Assembly: GCA_020850595.1 (NCBI GenBank)
Contig: JADZEK010000054.1
Coordinates: 1 to 64,000 of the forward strand
Direction of reading: 5' to 3'
Origin: Anaerolineales bacterium
Lineage (GTDB): Bacteria; Chloroflexota; Anaerolineae; Anaerolineales; UBA6663
DNA: 64,000 nt
The position numbers and the translations under genes are program-made. The notes beneath the pieces were generated by a model. It made no database searches. It was not told the origin of the DNA and saw only the letters and a list, made by a program, of their open reading frames with translations. Every line of letters starts with the position of its first letter. The stretch's first letter is position 1. This document shows positions 10,101 to 18,121 of the stretch, piece by piece.

Positions 10101-10261
10101 AATTCACTACCTGGCTGACGGCGCAGTTGGGCCGCGACCAGAAGGCCCATGAGACGGCCATCAAGGAGGGCCAGGCGGCCGCAGCCGCCGATGACGCCAC
10201 GCGCCGTGGTGACCAGCCCGCCGGCAGCGGCCCGGTAAGCACCGCACAGGATAAGGCGTAA
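7175..10261 (+). CDS. DUF4157 eCIS cargo candidate with three long internal repeats
   Basis: The 1028-residue protein starts at GTG 7175. Residues about 65-145 are a DUF4157 (eCIS core) domain, with VRVHT and the zinc-protease-like motif HELAH at 131-135. A short GNQSVGRLL motif precedes it. The rest consists of three diverged copies of a module of about 280 residues beginning near 217, 513 and 789. Each copy opens with a TRxRxxLN-x(5)-DVQDAxxDF block, contains a hydrophobic alanine/glycine-rich stretch, and closes with a P-x-P-(D/E)-x(4)-(L/M)Y block and a W-(K/M/L)-T segment. The hydrophobic stretches look like paired membrane-inserting hairpins. I recognise no named toxin family. Pore formation is a guess from hydropathy; cargo status follows from DUF4157 and position. 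Confidence 0.75.
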   Translation: MSAPDRRHHAEAAEAADHPRRAEEDDGPNAPSGLSPDQAALFGLNQAIGNQSVGRLLRRSGGSPLPEEARRAGEARLGRPVSDEVRVHTSPDAAASAQALGASAYTVGNDIVFGPQAYAPGTAAGDELLAHELAHVAQQEHTGTTADPTRLNPPGHPSEQQAQAAGRGRPTPLNAAPAGIARAAGDEPATPAAAPNAASATAPTAEPEITAEDLARDKAIDDSIEIADTRGRTLLNTDYNDVQDAARDFEASTSDGIDALDAEPSGYLGIASTVVGLVASSVSARYSNLTQVGVGSAVFSAMFSMGQTALTSYVTKAADTDPKAAAKAVMRGAAKAVGYAQAAFFTSLRGSLHAALVKQARRYPDAADLLERGSSDDIDTVLRDYIGVPNPDSDPLYGPVREAMEIAFEDWKTKQVRQEKYSWLDESMGLSDLAAEPGRSAARARVAGAVEARSGRPPVPLMSQAANSINAGLTNALSLAFAGALPPDPAQPVADVEATLDPVDDATEAAEQDHERAIQKGVALAETRAREYLNTHYNDVQDAVRDFLAVGEEKVDAFSGALSGHWGLVSAIFSGVMGVISSRFPSAAVGKIIGAAAATAAQAGLQTTITTDINAEREDTQDEAQAALHAFGAATANTQAGAFRLGREALKDQLLLLATTDEVARMLFETGDRDAIHAIITDQLYIPDPDEYPMYSDVRLEMEIPFSEWMTRQRQHAEGWDYLSQFDTNTDPARREVAAEAALRDAGRAADKPVWPDAYAEMDEERVGPEPPVEAPAGERSLAEETATEDRDVLKRITEVDTRARGYLNALADDVQDAVKDFVPRALGQTTALNTDVGDWAGYGNTLLGVAFSVLTIAFPPAGVGLAVAGAVTGLVAQGVSGYQTDYNASVQQNARIMINGTARSIQAGYVSAFRTARRALGPALISLGLLDDDAREALLIGGQDNYDYVIQDKLGIPKPESADLYLQTRRKLEEEFTTWLTAQLGRDQKAHETAIKEGQAAAAADDATRRGDQPAGSGPVSTAQDKA

Positions 10262-10278
10262 GCCGCCCTCACCCAGCC

Positions 10279-13200
10279 ATGCCCGAAGCCCTGGAGCCAG
10301 TTCCACAGAAAGAACCGCCGCAGCCCGCGCCGCAAGCTCCGGCGCCGACGGCCGCCGAGCCGGAACAGACCGCTGCTGAAAACATGGCCGGCCTCGTCCC
10401 CGGCCGCCGGCACCGCTTTGACGCGGCCTCGGCCAACGCTGACGAGCCGGTGGAGGCGGTCGCGCGCGTTGACCGGTCAATCCAGGCGGCCATCCTCACT
10501 CGGCGCCAACGCTCGCACGGCAACCGTCATGTGCAGCGCCTCGTCCGCCAACTGGCCGCCGGGCAGCCGGTGCAGCGCGTCATCGGCGGGCCGGGTCTGC
10601 CCAACCACAACGGCGTAACGCCCGACAGCCTGCTCGCGCTCAAGGCCGAAGACGGGGCTTACAACAAACTCAAGGAGCAGTTCGTCAAGCTCGGAACGCC
10701 CGGCGTCACCATCTTCATCCACAACACCCGGATTGAACTGGGCAGCGCCAACCCGGCCGACAAAGAGCCGATCATGGCGCAGCTGGAAACCCAGCGCGGC
10801 ATCCTTACCACCCAGGTGAAAGGCATCGTCGGCTCGTTCGAGTCGAGCGCCCGCTCCACCATAGATGAAATGCTTGGCGCCAGCGACAAAGCTATCGAAG
10901 AGCAGGCGCAACGCTTCGGCCTGACCGAGGAGTTCAAGGACGACCTCGAAATTCGGGCCGAGGTCCCCACCGGCAACTACACCATGAACCAGAGCGAGGA
11001 CTCGGCCAAGATGGCCGAGACCGCGCAGATGCTGGTGGCCGAACACGGCAAGCTGATGGACGTGCAGCGCAAGGTTGTTGCCGAGAACGCCCCGGCCCTC
11101 GTAGACACCCCAGGCGGCGGCAGCCGCCCCGAGGGGGAGGTGGACTACTCCACGCTCCCAGAGATGGTGGAGGCCAAGCAGAAGTATGAGCAGGTGTTTG
11201 CCGGCGCGGCGGCGCAGTTCCCCGCGCTGGCGGCCTTCAAGCACGACCCAGCCAAGATGGCCGACTTCGCCAAAGCCGGCACGTCGCCCGCCGCGGCTAC
11301 GCTGCTCGGCAAGGAACTGGCCGAGAAGCGCAAGAACATTCAGGATACCCGCGACAACCTGGGAGCGGGCAAGCTCAAAATCTGGTCACTCAACAACATC
11401 GTCCAGGGCACCAAGACCAAGCTCAACTATGGGCCGGAGACGCTGGAAGGCAAGGCCGTAGACGAGTACAAGGCCGACAAGGACAGCGACGAGCGCATCC
11501 AGCAGGTCGCCGTGGCCGCCCTGGGCATCACCCTCGGCCTCCTCAGCGCCGTCGCCACCAGCGGCGGCAGTTTGGTAGTGGCGGGCGCCGCGGCCGGCGG
11601 CAGCGCCGTCTTGAGCAGCTCGCAACTCCTCGAGAACATTCAGAACTATCAAGTCGAATCGGCGGCTTCGAACACCAACCTCGACAAAGCCACCTCTGTC
11701 TCGCAAAGCGACCCGTCGTTGTTCTGGGTGGCGCTCGACCTCATCGCCGCCGGTCTCGATGTCTTCGCGGCCGCCAAAGCCTTCAAGGCCATGGCCGGCC
11801 CGATCCGCGCTGCCCTGGCCGCCCGCCGCGCCGTCGAGGCCGCGAAGGCCGGCGGAGCCGCTGCCAAGGCCGCCGAGGTGGGCGCCGAAGGCGGCGAAAT
11901 GGCGATTGAGGAAATCAATAAGCTCGCCAAGTCCATCGAGGAGATGGACGCCGCAGCCAAGAGCGCCGGCGTGCCCGAAAGCGCCGCCGGCAAGATCAAG
12001 GCCAATGTCGAGGGTCCCACGCGCGGCTACATTCTTGACCCCAACAAGCCGCTCTCCAGCGCAGGCTTCAAGGGCAGCCTGGCCGAGCAGGGCGCGGGCT
12101 TCGGTGTCTACGACGGCTTCATCCCCGGCGTGCCAGAAAAAGTCGCCATCAAGGTCTACCCCGACACCGACGAGTTCAAGGAGGTCTTCGCCCGCGAGCT
12201 GCGCGGCGCGCAGGCCGCCGGGCAGACCGGCATCGGCCCCAAGTGCTTCGGCGAGGTGCAGGTCGGCCCGGGCAAGCGCGCCTTTGCTATGGAGAAGGTT
12301 TCCGGCTCCATGCCCGACGTCACCGGCATTGATGAGTTGGAAGAGGCCGTCGCCAAGGCCAGCACGCCCGACGAAGCGGCCAAAGCGCAGTCTGCGCTCG
12401 ACAAGGCCACTAAGGAGGCCGCTCAGGTCGCCAGCACCATCAACCAGATCACCATTCAGGATGTGCGCGCCTACGGCGAGCGCGTCCTCCAGCAGAACAC
12501 CTACATTCACGGCGACTTGCAGGGCCTGGTAGACGGCGGCGGGCGCTGGCGGCCAATTGACTTCCAGGGCCATTTGCCCCTACCCGACAAGGCCGTTGAC
12601 CCCGCCGCCTATGCCAAGGCGCTCAAGGACCACGAGCATCAACTGCAATTGCAGATCAACATGCTGATGGACAAAGGGCCAAAGCCGCTGCCCGCCGCGC
12701 CGCTCGGCACGCTGCCGCCCTATCGGCTGCCGCCCGGCGCTCCCGGCGGCGCGCCCGTCCAACCCGCCCGGCGCGGGCAGCGCGCCCCGGCGGCGGCGAC
12801 AGCCGAAGACCAACCCGACCTGGGCGACCGCCTGGCCGAGCAGGCCGGCCGCGGTCGGCCCTTGCCCAGCGACCTGGCTCAAGACCTTGGCCGGCGGCTG
12901 GCAGGCGACCTCAGCGGCGTCCGTGTCCACACCGACGCCGAAGCCGACGCGCTGGCGCAGGAGATGGACGCCCTGGCCTTCACCACCGGGCAAGACATTT
13001 ATTTCAGCGCCGGCAGCTTCGCCCCCGAGTCTGAGGCGGGTCGCCGCCTGCTCACCCACGAGGCCGCCCACACCCTGCAGCAGGCGCAGGGGCCGGTAGC
13101 CGGCACCCTGCGCGAGGACGGCGTCAGCATCAGCAGTCCCACCGACAGCTTCGAGCAGGCGGCGGAGGCCGCGGCCACGGCCGCGCTGGGCGGGCCGGCC

Positions 13201-13875
13201 GCCCCAACCACCAGCGCGCTGTCCAGCGGCTCGAGGGCGTTTGGGCCGCCCTCCGTCCAGCGCGTCTCCGAAGGTGAGGTCCCGTCGGAGTCCCCAGCCA
13301 TCCCGTTGGACGATGGGGAAACGGAAGAACACACCATCACGATAGACGAACAGGGCGTCACCAGCGCATCTTACGGCGCGCCCGGCTTCAGCACCAAGGA
13401 TGAGGTCACAACCCAAACGCCCGGCACCAAGCCGGAGGAAAACCTGGTGGACGTAACCGGCACGGTCGTCGCTACGTTCAAGGTGACCACCAGCGTCAAC
13501 CTGCCCACGGTGCCGTCCGGCCTCACCGCCTGCCAGAAGAAGCGCGTCGAAGACGCCATCAACAACCAGCTCAAGCCGCACGAGGACGCCCACGTGGCCG
13601 CCATGAAGGGCTACGACGGCACGGTGGAGGAGGCCATCTCGGTCAAGCGCGTGCCCAAGGCCTCGGCCATCGCCGAACTAAGCAAGGTCGCCAAGGCCAA
13701 GGCCGACGAACTGGCAGCGGCCCGCAAGAAGGCCGCCCAAGACGCCAGCGACGCCCTGGACAACCCGCCGTTTGTTATCAACGTGGACCTCAACTGCAAG
13801 GCCGAGGAGAAGAAGCCCGATAAGAAGACCGCCGCGGCAGATGACGCCGAGGAGCCAGCGTCATCCGCGGGCTAG
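10279..13875 (+). CDS. Large multidomain DUF4157 cargo candidate: kinase-like fold plus two HExxH sites
   Basis: The 1198-residue protein starts with a disordered segment and the eCIS-style motif GNRHVQRLV (about 82-90). A helical region and a hydrophobic alanine/glycine-rich stretch (about 410-520) follow. Residues about 584-780 look like a protein-kinase/APH fold, with VAIKVYPD (lysine 625), YIHGDLQ (aspartate 746) and IDFQG (aspartate 761). The catalytic-loop asparagine is not in its usual place, so it may be a pseudokinase. A DUF4157 domain with HEAAH at 927-931 follows. The C-terminal region carries a second HExxH, HEDAH at 1101-1105, reminiscent of DUF922-type peptidases. Two enzyme-like parts around a DUF4157 domain suggest a delivered effector that could be processed; this is inference. 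Confidence 0.7.
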   Translation: MPEALEPVPQKEPPQPAPQAPAPTAAEPEQTAAENMAGLVPGRRHRFDAASANADEPVEAVARVDRSIQAAILTRRQRSHGNRHVQRLVRQLAAGQPVQRVIGGPGLPNHNGVTPDSLLALKAEDGAYNKLKEQFVKLGTPGVTIFIHNTRIELGSANPADKEPIMAQLETQRGILTTQVKGIVGSFESSARSTIDEMLGASDKAIEEQAQRFGLTEEFKDDLEIRAEVPTGNYTMNQSEDSAKMAETAQMLVAEHGKLMDVQRKVVAENAPALVDTPGGGSRPEGEVDYSTLPEMVEAKQKYEQVFAGAAAQFPALAAFKHDPAKMADFAKAGTSPAAATLLGKELAEKRKNIQDTRDNLGAGKLKIWSLNNIVQGTKTKLNYGPETLEGKAVDEYKADKDSDERIQQVAVAALGITLGLLSAVATSGGSLVVAGAAAGGSAVLSSSQLLENIQNYQVESAASNTNLDKATSVSQSDPSLFWVALDLIAAGLDVFAAAKAFKAMAGPIRAALAARRAVEAAKAGGAAAKAAEVGAEGGEMAIEEINKLAKSIEEMDAAAKSAGVPESAAGKIKANVEGPTRGYILDPNKPLSSAGFKGSLAEQGAGFGVYDGFIPGVPEKVAIKVYPDTDEFKEVFARELRGAQAAGQTGIGPKCFGEVQVGPGKRAFAMEKVSGSMPDVTGIDELEEAVAKASTPDEAAKAQSALDKATKEAAQVASTINQITIQDVRAYGERVLQQNTYIHGDLQGLVDGGGRWRPIDFQGHLPLPDKAVDPAAYAKALKDHEHQLQLQINMLMDKGPKPLPAAPLGTLPPYRLPPGAPGGAPVQPARRGQRAPAAATAEDQPDLGDRLAEQAGRGRPLPSDLAQDLGRRLAGDLSGVRVHTDAEADALAQEMDALAFTTGQDIYFSAGSFAPESEAGRRLLTHEAAHTLQQAQGPVAGTLREDGVSISSPTDSFEQAAEAAATAALGGPAAPTTSALSSGSRAFGPPSVQRVSEGEVPSESPAIPLDDGETEEHTITIDEQGVTSASYGAPGFSTKDEVTTQTPGTKPEENLVDVTGTVVATFKVTTSVNLPTVPSGLTACQKKRVEDAINNQLKPHEDAHVAAMKGYDGTVEEAISVKRVPKASAIAELSKVAKAKADELAAARKKAAQDASDALDNPPFVINVDLNCKAEEKKPDKKTAAADDAEEPASSAG

Positions 13876-13897
13876 GCCCCGCCTCCAACGGGGCCTA
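13873..13897 (+). terminator. Hairpin nested on the stop codon of the large cargo gene
   Basis: A perfect 9-bp stem with a 7-base loop (TAGGCCCCG / CGGGGCCTA) begins on the TAG stop codon at 13873. No T-tract follows, so it may be a weak or factor-dependent terminator, or an RNA-stability element separating cargo genes from the structural genes. The 167 bases from here to 14064 hold no gene. Confidence 0.45.
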
Positions 13898-14064
13898 CGA
13901 GGCCAGGCCTACGCCGGAGCCGCCAGGCCCGCCCAGCGGCCCAGTCAAGCCGCCGCTCAAACCGGACATTACCGGGATAATTTACGAACTTGCGTCGCGG
14001 CTAAAACGAAGTATCGTATGGCGGCGGCAAAAGCGCCGGACGATCACTTGGCTGACGACTGACC

Positions 14065-14880
14065 ATGTTCCAAGACGTTGACGAGACTTTGCGCGCGGTC
14101 CTGACCGCCGACGTGCCCATCAGGAAGAACGAGGTGGATATCGCCTTCGAGCGGCCCACCCGCGACTGGTCGAGCCGGCTGTCGCGGCCCACGCTCAACC
14201 TGTTCCTGGCCGACATCCGCGAGCGCGTGGACCTCAAGGACGAGGTTGACATCATCACCCGCGACGAGACGGGCAAGGCCGTGCGCCAGCGGCCGCCCAA
14301 GCGCGTAGACCTGGCCTACCTGGTCAGCGCCTGGACGACCGAGCCGGATGACGAGCACCGCATCCTGGCGCGCGTCCTGGCCAGCATGTACCGCCAGAGC
14401 ATCATCAGCCCCGACCTGCTGCGGGGTGAGTTGACGAACTTTCGCCAGCCGATCATGGCCCGCGTCCCCGAGCCAGATCAGGCGCTCAAAGGGCAAGACC
14501 TGTGGGGCGCGCTTGGCAACGATTTGCACGCCTCGCTCACCTGGACCTGGACCGTGCCGCTCGACGTGTTCAAGCCCTCCGTCGGGCCGCTGGTGCGCAC
14601 AGCCGAGATCCGCGTCGGCCCAACCGGCCAACCCACCGACGTGGCGCTGGTGTACGTGGGCGGCCGGGTGCACGCCAAGGGCGACCGCACTGCCCCCGTG
14701 GCTGGGGCGCGGGTGCGCGTGCTGGGCACAGCTTTCGAGGCGGTCTCGGACGCCGCCGGCCAGTTCAGCTTCCGTAACCTTCCAGCCGGCAGCTATCAAT
14801 GGCGGGTCGAGCCGTCCGGCGGCAAGGCCCGCGACCACAAGGTCGTGGTGCCGGCCGCGGACTACGATATTGAGGTGTAG
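14065..14880 (+). CDS. DUF4255 tail-terminator-like protein (Pvc16/Afp16 type) with a carboxypeptidase-regulatory-like C-terminus
   Basis: The first 175 residues fit DUF4255: an opening FQDVDETLRAVL, a long polar region with RPTLNLFLADIRE, then a helical stretch (HRILARVLASMYRQS). In the family this protein caps the inner tube and fixes its length. Residues about 185-271 form a carboxypeptidase regulatory-like beta domain (VAGARVRVLG, AGQFSFRNLPAGSY). Such a domain is common in bacterial surface proteins and may decorate the particle end. It is the first structural gene after the cargo genes, followed by a 146-base gap before the sheath gene. Confidence 0.8.
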   Translation: MFQDVDETLRAVLTADVPIRKNEVDIAFERPTRDWSSRLSRPTLNLFLADIRERVDLKDEVDIITRDETGKAVRQRPPKRVDLAYLVSAWTTEPDDEHRILARVLASMYRQSIISPDLLRGELTNFRQPIMARVPEPDQALKGQDLWGALGNDLHASLTWTWTVPLDVFKPSVGPLVRTAEIRVGPTGQPTDVALVYVGGRVHAKGDRTAPVAGARVRVLGTAFEAVSDAAGQFSFRNLPAGSYQWRVEPSGGKARDHKVVVPAADYDIEV

Positions 14881-15026
14881 ACCCGAAAGGAGGCCCCCAC
14901 GGGCGGGGGCGCGCCCACACCGCGCCGCCGCAGCCGCAGGCACGCTTACCAAGAGGCAGACGGGCCGAGCAGTCGTGTGACCGGCCGGCGCAGGACCTAA
15001 CACCCGCACTCGCAAAGGAGTTGTGT

Positions 15027-16577
15027 ATGTCACCTCAATATCTGTCACCGGGCGTCTATGTCGAGGAAGTTGATAAAGGCTCCAAGCCCATCGAAGGCGT
15101 GGGCACGGCCGTCGCCGGGTTCATTGGCTTCGCCACCAAGGGGCCGGTCAACAAGCCTACTTTCATCGCCAACTGGACGCAATACACCAACGTGTTTGGC
15201 GGCTTTGTGCCGGGGGCCTACCTGGCGCATGCGGTCTACGGCTACTTCAACAACGGCGGCGGCTCGTGCTATGTGCTGCGGCTGCCGGCCGGCCCCGACG
15301 ACGGCGCGGCGGGCAATTCGGCGGCGCTGCCGGCCCGCGCGGCGGGCGGCCCGAGCACGCTGCGCGCCATCGCCAAGGACGCAGGCGCGGGCGGCGAAGG
15401 CATTACCGTGGAGGTCAGCGACGGCGGCGAGGGCACCTTCAACCTCACGGTGAAAAAGGGCGCCGCGGAAGAGAAATATGACGGCCTGAGCTTCTCGACC
15501 GCCAAGGGCGCGCAGAACGCTGTCGAGACCGTCAACAAGGGCTCGAAGTTGGTCATGCTCGAGGAACTGAAGCTGGCCGGTGTGGGCCTGGCCGAGCGCA
15601 ACCCGGTCGCCGGCAGCTACGCCCTCAAGCCCACCGAGGCGCAGGCACTGACGGTCAAGGCCACCAGCCCGGATGTCTACCAGGGCAACGTGGCCGACCG
15701 CAGCGGCCTGGGCGGCTTTGAGGCCATTGACGACATCACCATGGTGGCCTGCCCCGACCTTATGGCCGCCTACCAGGCGGGCGCCATCAACCGCGAGGGC
15801 GTCAAAGCCGTGCAGTTGGCCCTCATTGCCCACTGCGAAAACATGAAGGATCGCGTGGCGATCCTCGACGCGCTGCCCGATCTGAACGCCCAAGATGTCA
15901 AAGACTGGCGCATGAAGGAAGCGGGCTACGACTCGAAATACGCCGCGCTCTATTACCCCTGGCTCCAGGTTGCCAACCCCAACCCCGGCGTCGGCGGAAC
16001 CAGCCTGTTCATTCCGCCCTCGGGCCACATGGCCGGCATCTGGGCGCGCAGCGACACCGAGCGCGGCGTTCACAAGGCCCCGGCCAACGAGGTCGTGCGC
16101 GGCGCGCTCGGCCTGCAGAACCAGATTACCAAGTCGGAGCAGGACAGCCTCAACCCCGTCGGCATCAACTGCGTGCGCGCCTTCCCCGGGCGGGGCATTC
16201 GCGTGTGGGGCGCCCGCACCCTGTCGAGCGACGCGTCGTGGCGTTACGTCAACGTGCGGCGCTTGTTCAACTTCGTCGAGGAGTCTATCCTGCTCGGCAC
16301 GCAGTGGGTCGTCTTTGAGCCTAACGACCAGGCCCTGTGGCAGCGCGTCAAGCGCACCATCACCGGCTTCCTCACCCGCGTCTGGCGCGACGGCGCGCTC
16401 TTCGGCCTGACGCCCGAAGAAGCCTTCTACGTCAAGTGCGACGCCGAGAACAACCCGCCCGAAACGCGCGACGTGGGCCAGTTGATCGTGGAAGTCGGCA
16501 TTGCGCCCGTCAAGCCGGCCGAGTTTGTCATCTTCCGTGTCAGCCAGTTCAGCGGCGGCGCGGGCGTGGAAGAATAG
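15027..16577 (+). CDS. Contractile tail sheath protein
   Basis: The 516-residue protein is a phage/eCIS sheath subunit. It opens with YLSPGVYVEEVDKGSKPIEG and ends with the typical sheath C-terminus: RVWGARTL, YVNVRRLFNFVEESI, a WVVFEPND block, FYVKCD and GQLIVEVGIAPVKPAEF. AAAGGAG at 15014-15020 sits 6 bases before ATG 15027 and decides the start. Only one sheath gene is present, against three in the Afp and PVC loci. It contracts around the tube to drive the spike into the target. The tube gene follows after 16 bases. Confidence 0.95.
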   Translation: MSPQYLSPGVYVEEVDKGSKPIEGVGTAVAGFIGFATKGPVNKPTFIANWTQYTNVFGGFVPGAYLAHAVYGYFNNGGGSCYVLRLPAGPDDGAAGNSAALPARAAGGPSTLRAIAKDAGAGGEGITVEVSDGGEGTFNLTVKKGAAEEKYDGLSFSTAKGAQNAVETVNKGSKLVMLEELKLAGVGLAERNPVAGSYALKPTEAQALTVKATSPDVYQGNVADRSGLGGFEAIDDITMVACPDLMAAYQAGAINREGVKAVQLALIAHCENMKDRVAILDALPDLNAQDVKDWRMKEAGYDSKYAALYYPWLQVANPNPGVGGTSLFIPPSGHMAGIWARSDTERGVHKAPANEVVRGALGLQNQITKSEQDSLNPVGINCVRAFPGRGIRVWGARTLSSDASWRYVNVRRLFNFVEESILLGTQWVVFEPNDQALWQRVKRTITGFLTRVWRDGALFGLTPEEAFYVKCDAENNPPETRDVGQLIVEVGIAPVKPAEFVIFRVSQFSGGAGVEE

Positions 16578-16593
16578 GAGTTAGGAGAATACG

Positions 16594-17043
16594 ATGCCTA
16601 CTGGCAGCCGCAGTGACCCCTTAGTTGGTTATCACTTTCATGTCGAGATTGACGGCATCTCGCAGGCTCAGTTCCGCGAGTGCACTGGGCTTGACTCCGA
16701 GTCGGAGATCATCGAGTACAAGGAAGCGGGCAAGGACGGCCAGACCATCATCCGCAAGCAGCCCGGCGCGCTGAAGTGGTCGAACATCGTCCTGAAGCGC
16801 GGCATCACCGACATCCTGGAGTTGTGGGAATGGCGCAAGAAGGTGGAGCAGGGCAAGGTCAACGAAGCCCGCAAGAGCGGCTCCATCGTCTTGTTTGACC
16901 AGGCCAATACCGAGGTCGCCCGCTGGAACTTCGTGGACGCCTGGCCGAGCAAAGTGACCGGCCCGCAGGCCAAGGCCGACGGCAACGAAGTCGCCATCGA
17001 GGAGCTTACCCTGGCCCACGAAGGGCTTGAGCGCGTCAAGTAA
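16594..17043 (+). CDS. Inner tube protein (gp19/Hcp-fold, Afp1-like)
   Basis: The 149-residue protein has the tail-tube pattern: SDPLVGYHFHVEID at the start, FRECTGLDSESE, KWSNIVLKRG, LWEWRKKV, and a closing VAIEELTLAHEGLERV. These beta-barrel subunits stack as hexamers to make the rigid inner tube. A second paralogue lies at 17681, so this one is taken as the main tube subunit from its position right after the sheath. GGAG lies just upstream of the start (16579-16588 region). Confidence 0.93.
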   Translation: MPTGSRSDPLVGYHFHVEIDGISQAQFRECTGLDSESEIIEYKEAGKDGQTIIRKQPGALKWSNIVLKRGITDILELWEWRKKVEQGKVNEARKSGSIVLFDQANTEVARWNFVDAWPSKVTGPQAKADGNEVAIEELTLAHEGLERVK

Positions 17044-17057
17044 CCAGCGCGGTTGCG

Positions 17058-17110
17058 CCGGCTGGCGCGAGACGTGATCGGGCTGACCGTACCCGTCTCG
17101 CGCCGGCTGG
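17058..17110 (+). other. Long RNA hairpin between tube and assembly-chaperone genes
   Basis: An 11-bp perfect stem (17064-17074 with 17094-17104) extends outward to about 17 pairs, including two G-U pairs, around a 19-base loop. It fills most of the 97-base gap after the tube gene. The 11-base sequence GCGCCGGCTGG also occurs directly repeated on both sides. No T-tract follows. It could attenuate transcription or protect the upstream sheath-tube mRNA, which would keep tube above chaperone level. Confidence 0.5.
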
Positions 17111-17140
17111 GCCTATCACGGAGGACCGCTCTAGACCACC

Positions 17141-17527
17141 ATGGCGAACGTGCTGAAGACCGAATACGAATTCACGCTGCCGCGCGGTTACGTTGACCCC
17201 GACGGCAACCTGCACAAAACCGGCATCATGCGGCTGGCGACCGCGCTCGATGAGATCGCGCCCCTGCGCGACCCGCGCGTCAAGTCGAACCAGGCCTACC
17301 TGGTCATCATCCTGCTCGCGCGCGTCATCACCCGCCTCGGCCAGATCACCGAGGTCACGCCGCGCCAGGTCGAGGGGCTGTTCTCCAGCGATCTGGCCTA
17401 CCTGCAGCGCTTCTACCGGCAGATCAATGAGAGCGGCGACAGCCACGTGCCGGTGCAGTGCCCGCAGTGCTCGACCCAATTCGAGGTGGACTTTGGCAAC
17501 CTGGGGGGGTTGCGGGCTACCCCATAG
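17141..17527 (+). CDS. Tail assembly chaperone-like protein, zero-frame product
   Basis: This 128-residue protein follows the tube gene, where phage tail loci place assembly chaperones. It begins with a beta segment (KTEYEFTLPRGY), continues with a helical middle (SNQAYLVIILLARVITRLG) and ends with a CPQC pair that looks like half of a zinc knuckle. The eCIS homologues I know of share this layout, but their biochemical role is not established. The last five codons lie after a G7 run at 17503-17509 where ribosomes may slip by -1 into DUF6760. The short tail LRATP looks non-homologous, which supports that idea. Confidence 0.7.
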   Translation: MANVLKTEYEFTLPRGYVDPDGNLHKTGIMRLATALDEIAPLRDPRVKSNQAYLVIILLARVITRLGQITEVTPRQVEGLFSSDLAYLQRFYRQINESGDSHVPVQCPQCSTQFEVDFGNLGGLRATP

Positions 17528-17679
17528 AGAAGCTCTACGAGGAGGTAGCCTACATAGCCTATCACTTTCACTGGCCGCCGGAGTTCGTGCTCGAGATGGA
17601 TCATTTCGAGCGCCACCGCTGGGTAGAGCAGATCGCGGCCATCAACGTGAAATTGAACGATGCTGTGAAGAGGCGCTGA
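17458..17679 (+). CDS. DUF6760 protein, probably made by -1 frameshift from the chaperone gene
   Basis: The conserved part reads GYPIEKLYEEVAYIAYHFHW, then a helix with HRWVEQIAAINVKLNDAVKRR. This is the small DUF6760 protein regularly found before the tube initiator in eCIS loci. In this frame there is no start codon near the homology. Only GTG 17458 or 17467 exist, deep inside the chaperone gene and without a good ribosome site. A -1 slip at 17503-17509 would give a 179-residue chaperone-DUF6760 fusion instead. The stop is one base before the tube-initiator ATG. The start given is the nominal one. Confidence 0.6.
   Translation: MPAVLDPIRGGLWQPGGVAGYPIEKLYEEVAYIAYHFHWPPEFVLEMDHFERHRWVEQIAAINVKLNDAVKRR
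17503..17550 (+). promoter_or_regulatory. Probable programmed -1 ribosomal frameshift site
   Basis: Three parts coincide. The slippery heptamer G-GGG-GGG at 17503-17509 is in the correct zero-frame phase. A perfect 7-bp stem (GGCTACC 17515-17521 with GGTAGCC 17544-17550) starts 5 bases later and contains a small inner hairpin. A Shine-Dalgarno-like GAGGTGG at 17483-17489 lies 13 bases upstream, as in dnaX-type sites. The zero frame ends at 17527 and the -1 frame runs on into DUF6760. A sequencing undercount of the G run is the main alternative. Confidence 0.65.
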
Positions 17680-17680
17680 C

Positions 17681-18118
17681 ATGCCCGCCACCGGCTCTCG
17701 CACCGACCCGTATCGTGGGTCACACTTCTTCATCGAGATTGACGGCGTAGACCACGGCGGCTTCACTGAGTGCGCCGGTTTGCAGGTCGAAACCGAAGTG
17801 ACCGACTACGCCGAGGGCGGCAACAACGGCTTCGTGCACAAGCTGCCCGGTCGCACCAAGTGGACCAATCTGACTCTGAAGTGGGGTACGACCGACTCGA
17901 CCACCCTGTGGGAGTGGTATCAAAAAGTGACGCAGGGCCAGGTGGAGCGCAAAGACGTGTCGGTGGTGCTCTACAACAGCGTGCAGGAGGAGGTGCGCCG
18001 CTGGAACCTGCGCGAGGCGTATCCAGTCAAGTGGATCGGCCCCGCGTTCAACGCGACGGCCCCGGCCGTCGCCATCGAGGCGCTGGAACTCACGCACCAC
18101 GGGTTCGAGGTGGAGTAG
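17681..18118 (+). CDS. Second gp19-type tube protein, likely tube initiator (Afp5-like)
   Basis: The 145-residue protein is a paralogue of the tube subunit: TDPYRGSHFFIEIDG, FTECAGLQVETEV, KWTNLTLKWG, LWEWYQKV and a final VAIEALELTHHGFEVE. In Afp/PVC particles a variant tube protein joins the baseplate hub to the main tube. Its place after the chaperone and before the baseplate genes fits that role. It starts one base after the DUF6760 stop and ends three bases before the next gene, so expression is tightly coupled. Confidence 0.88.
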   Translation: MPATGSRTDPYRGSHFFIEIDGVDHGGFTECAGLQVETEVTDYAEGGNNGFVHKLPGRTKWTNLTLKWGTTDSTTLWEWYQKVTQGQVERKDVSVVLYNSVQEEVRRWNLREAYPVKWIGPAFNATAPAVAIEALELTHHGFEVE

Positions 18119-18121
18119 CCG

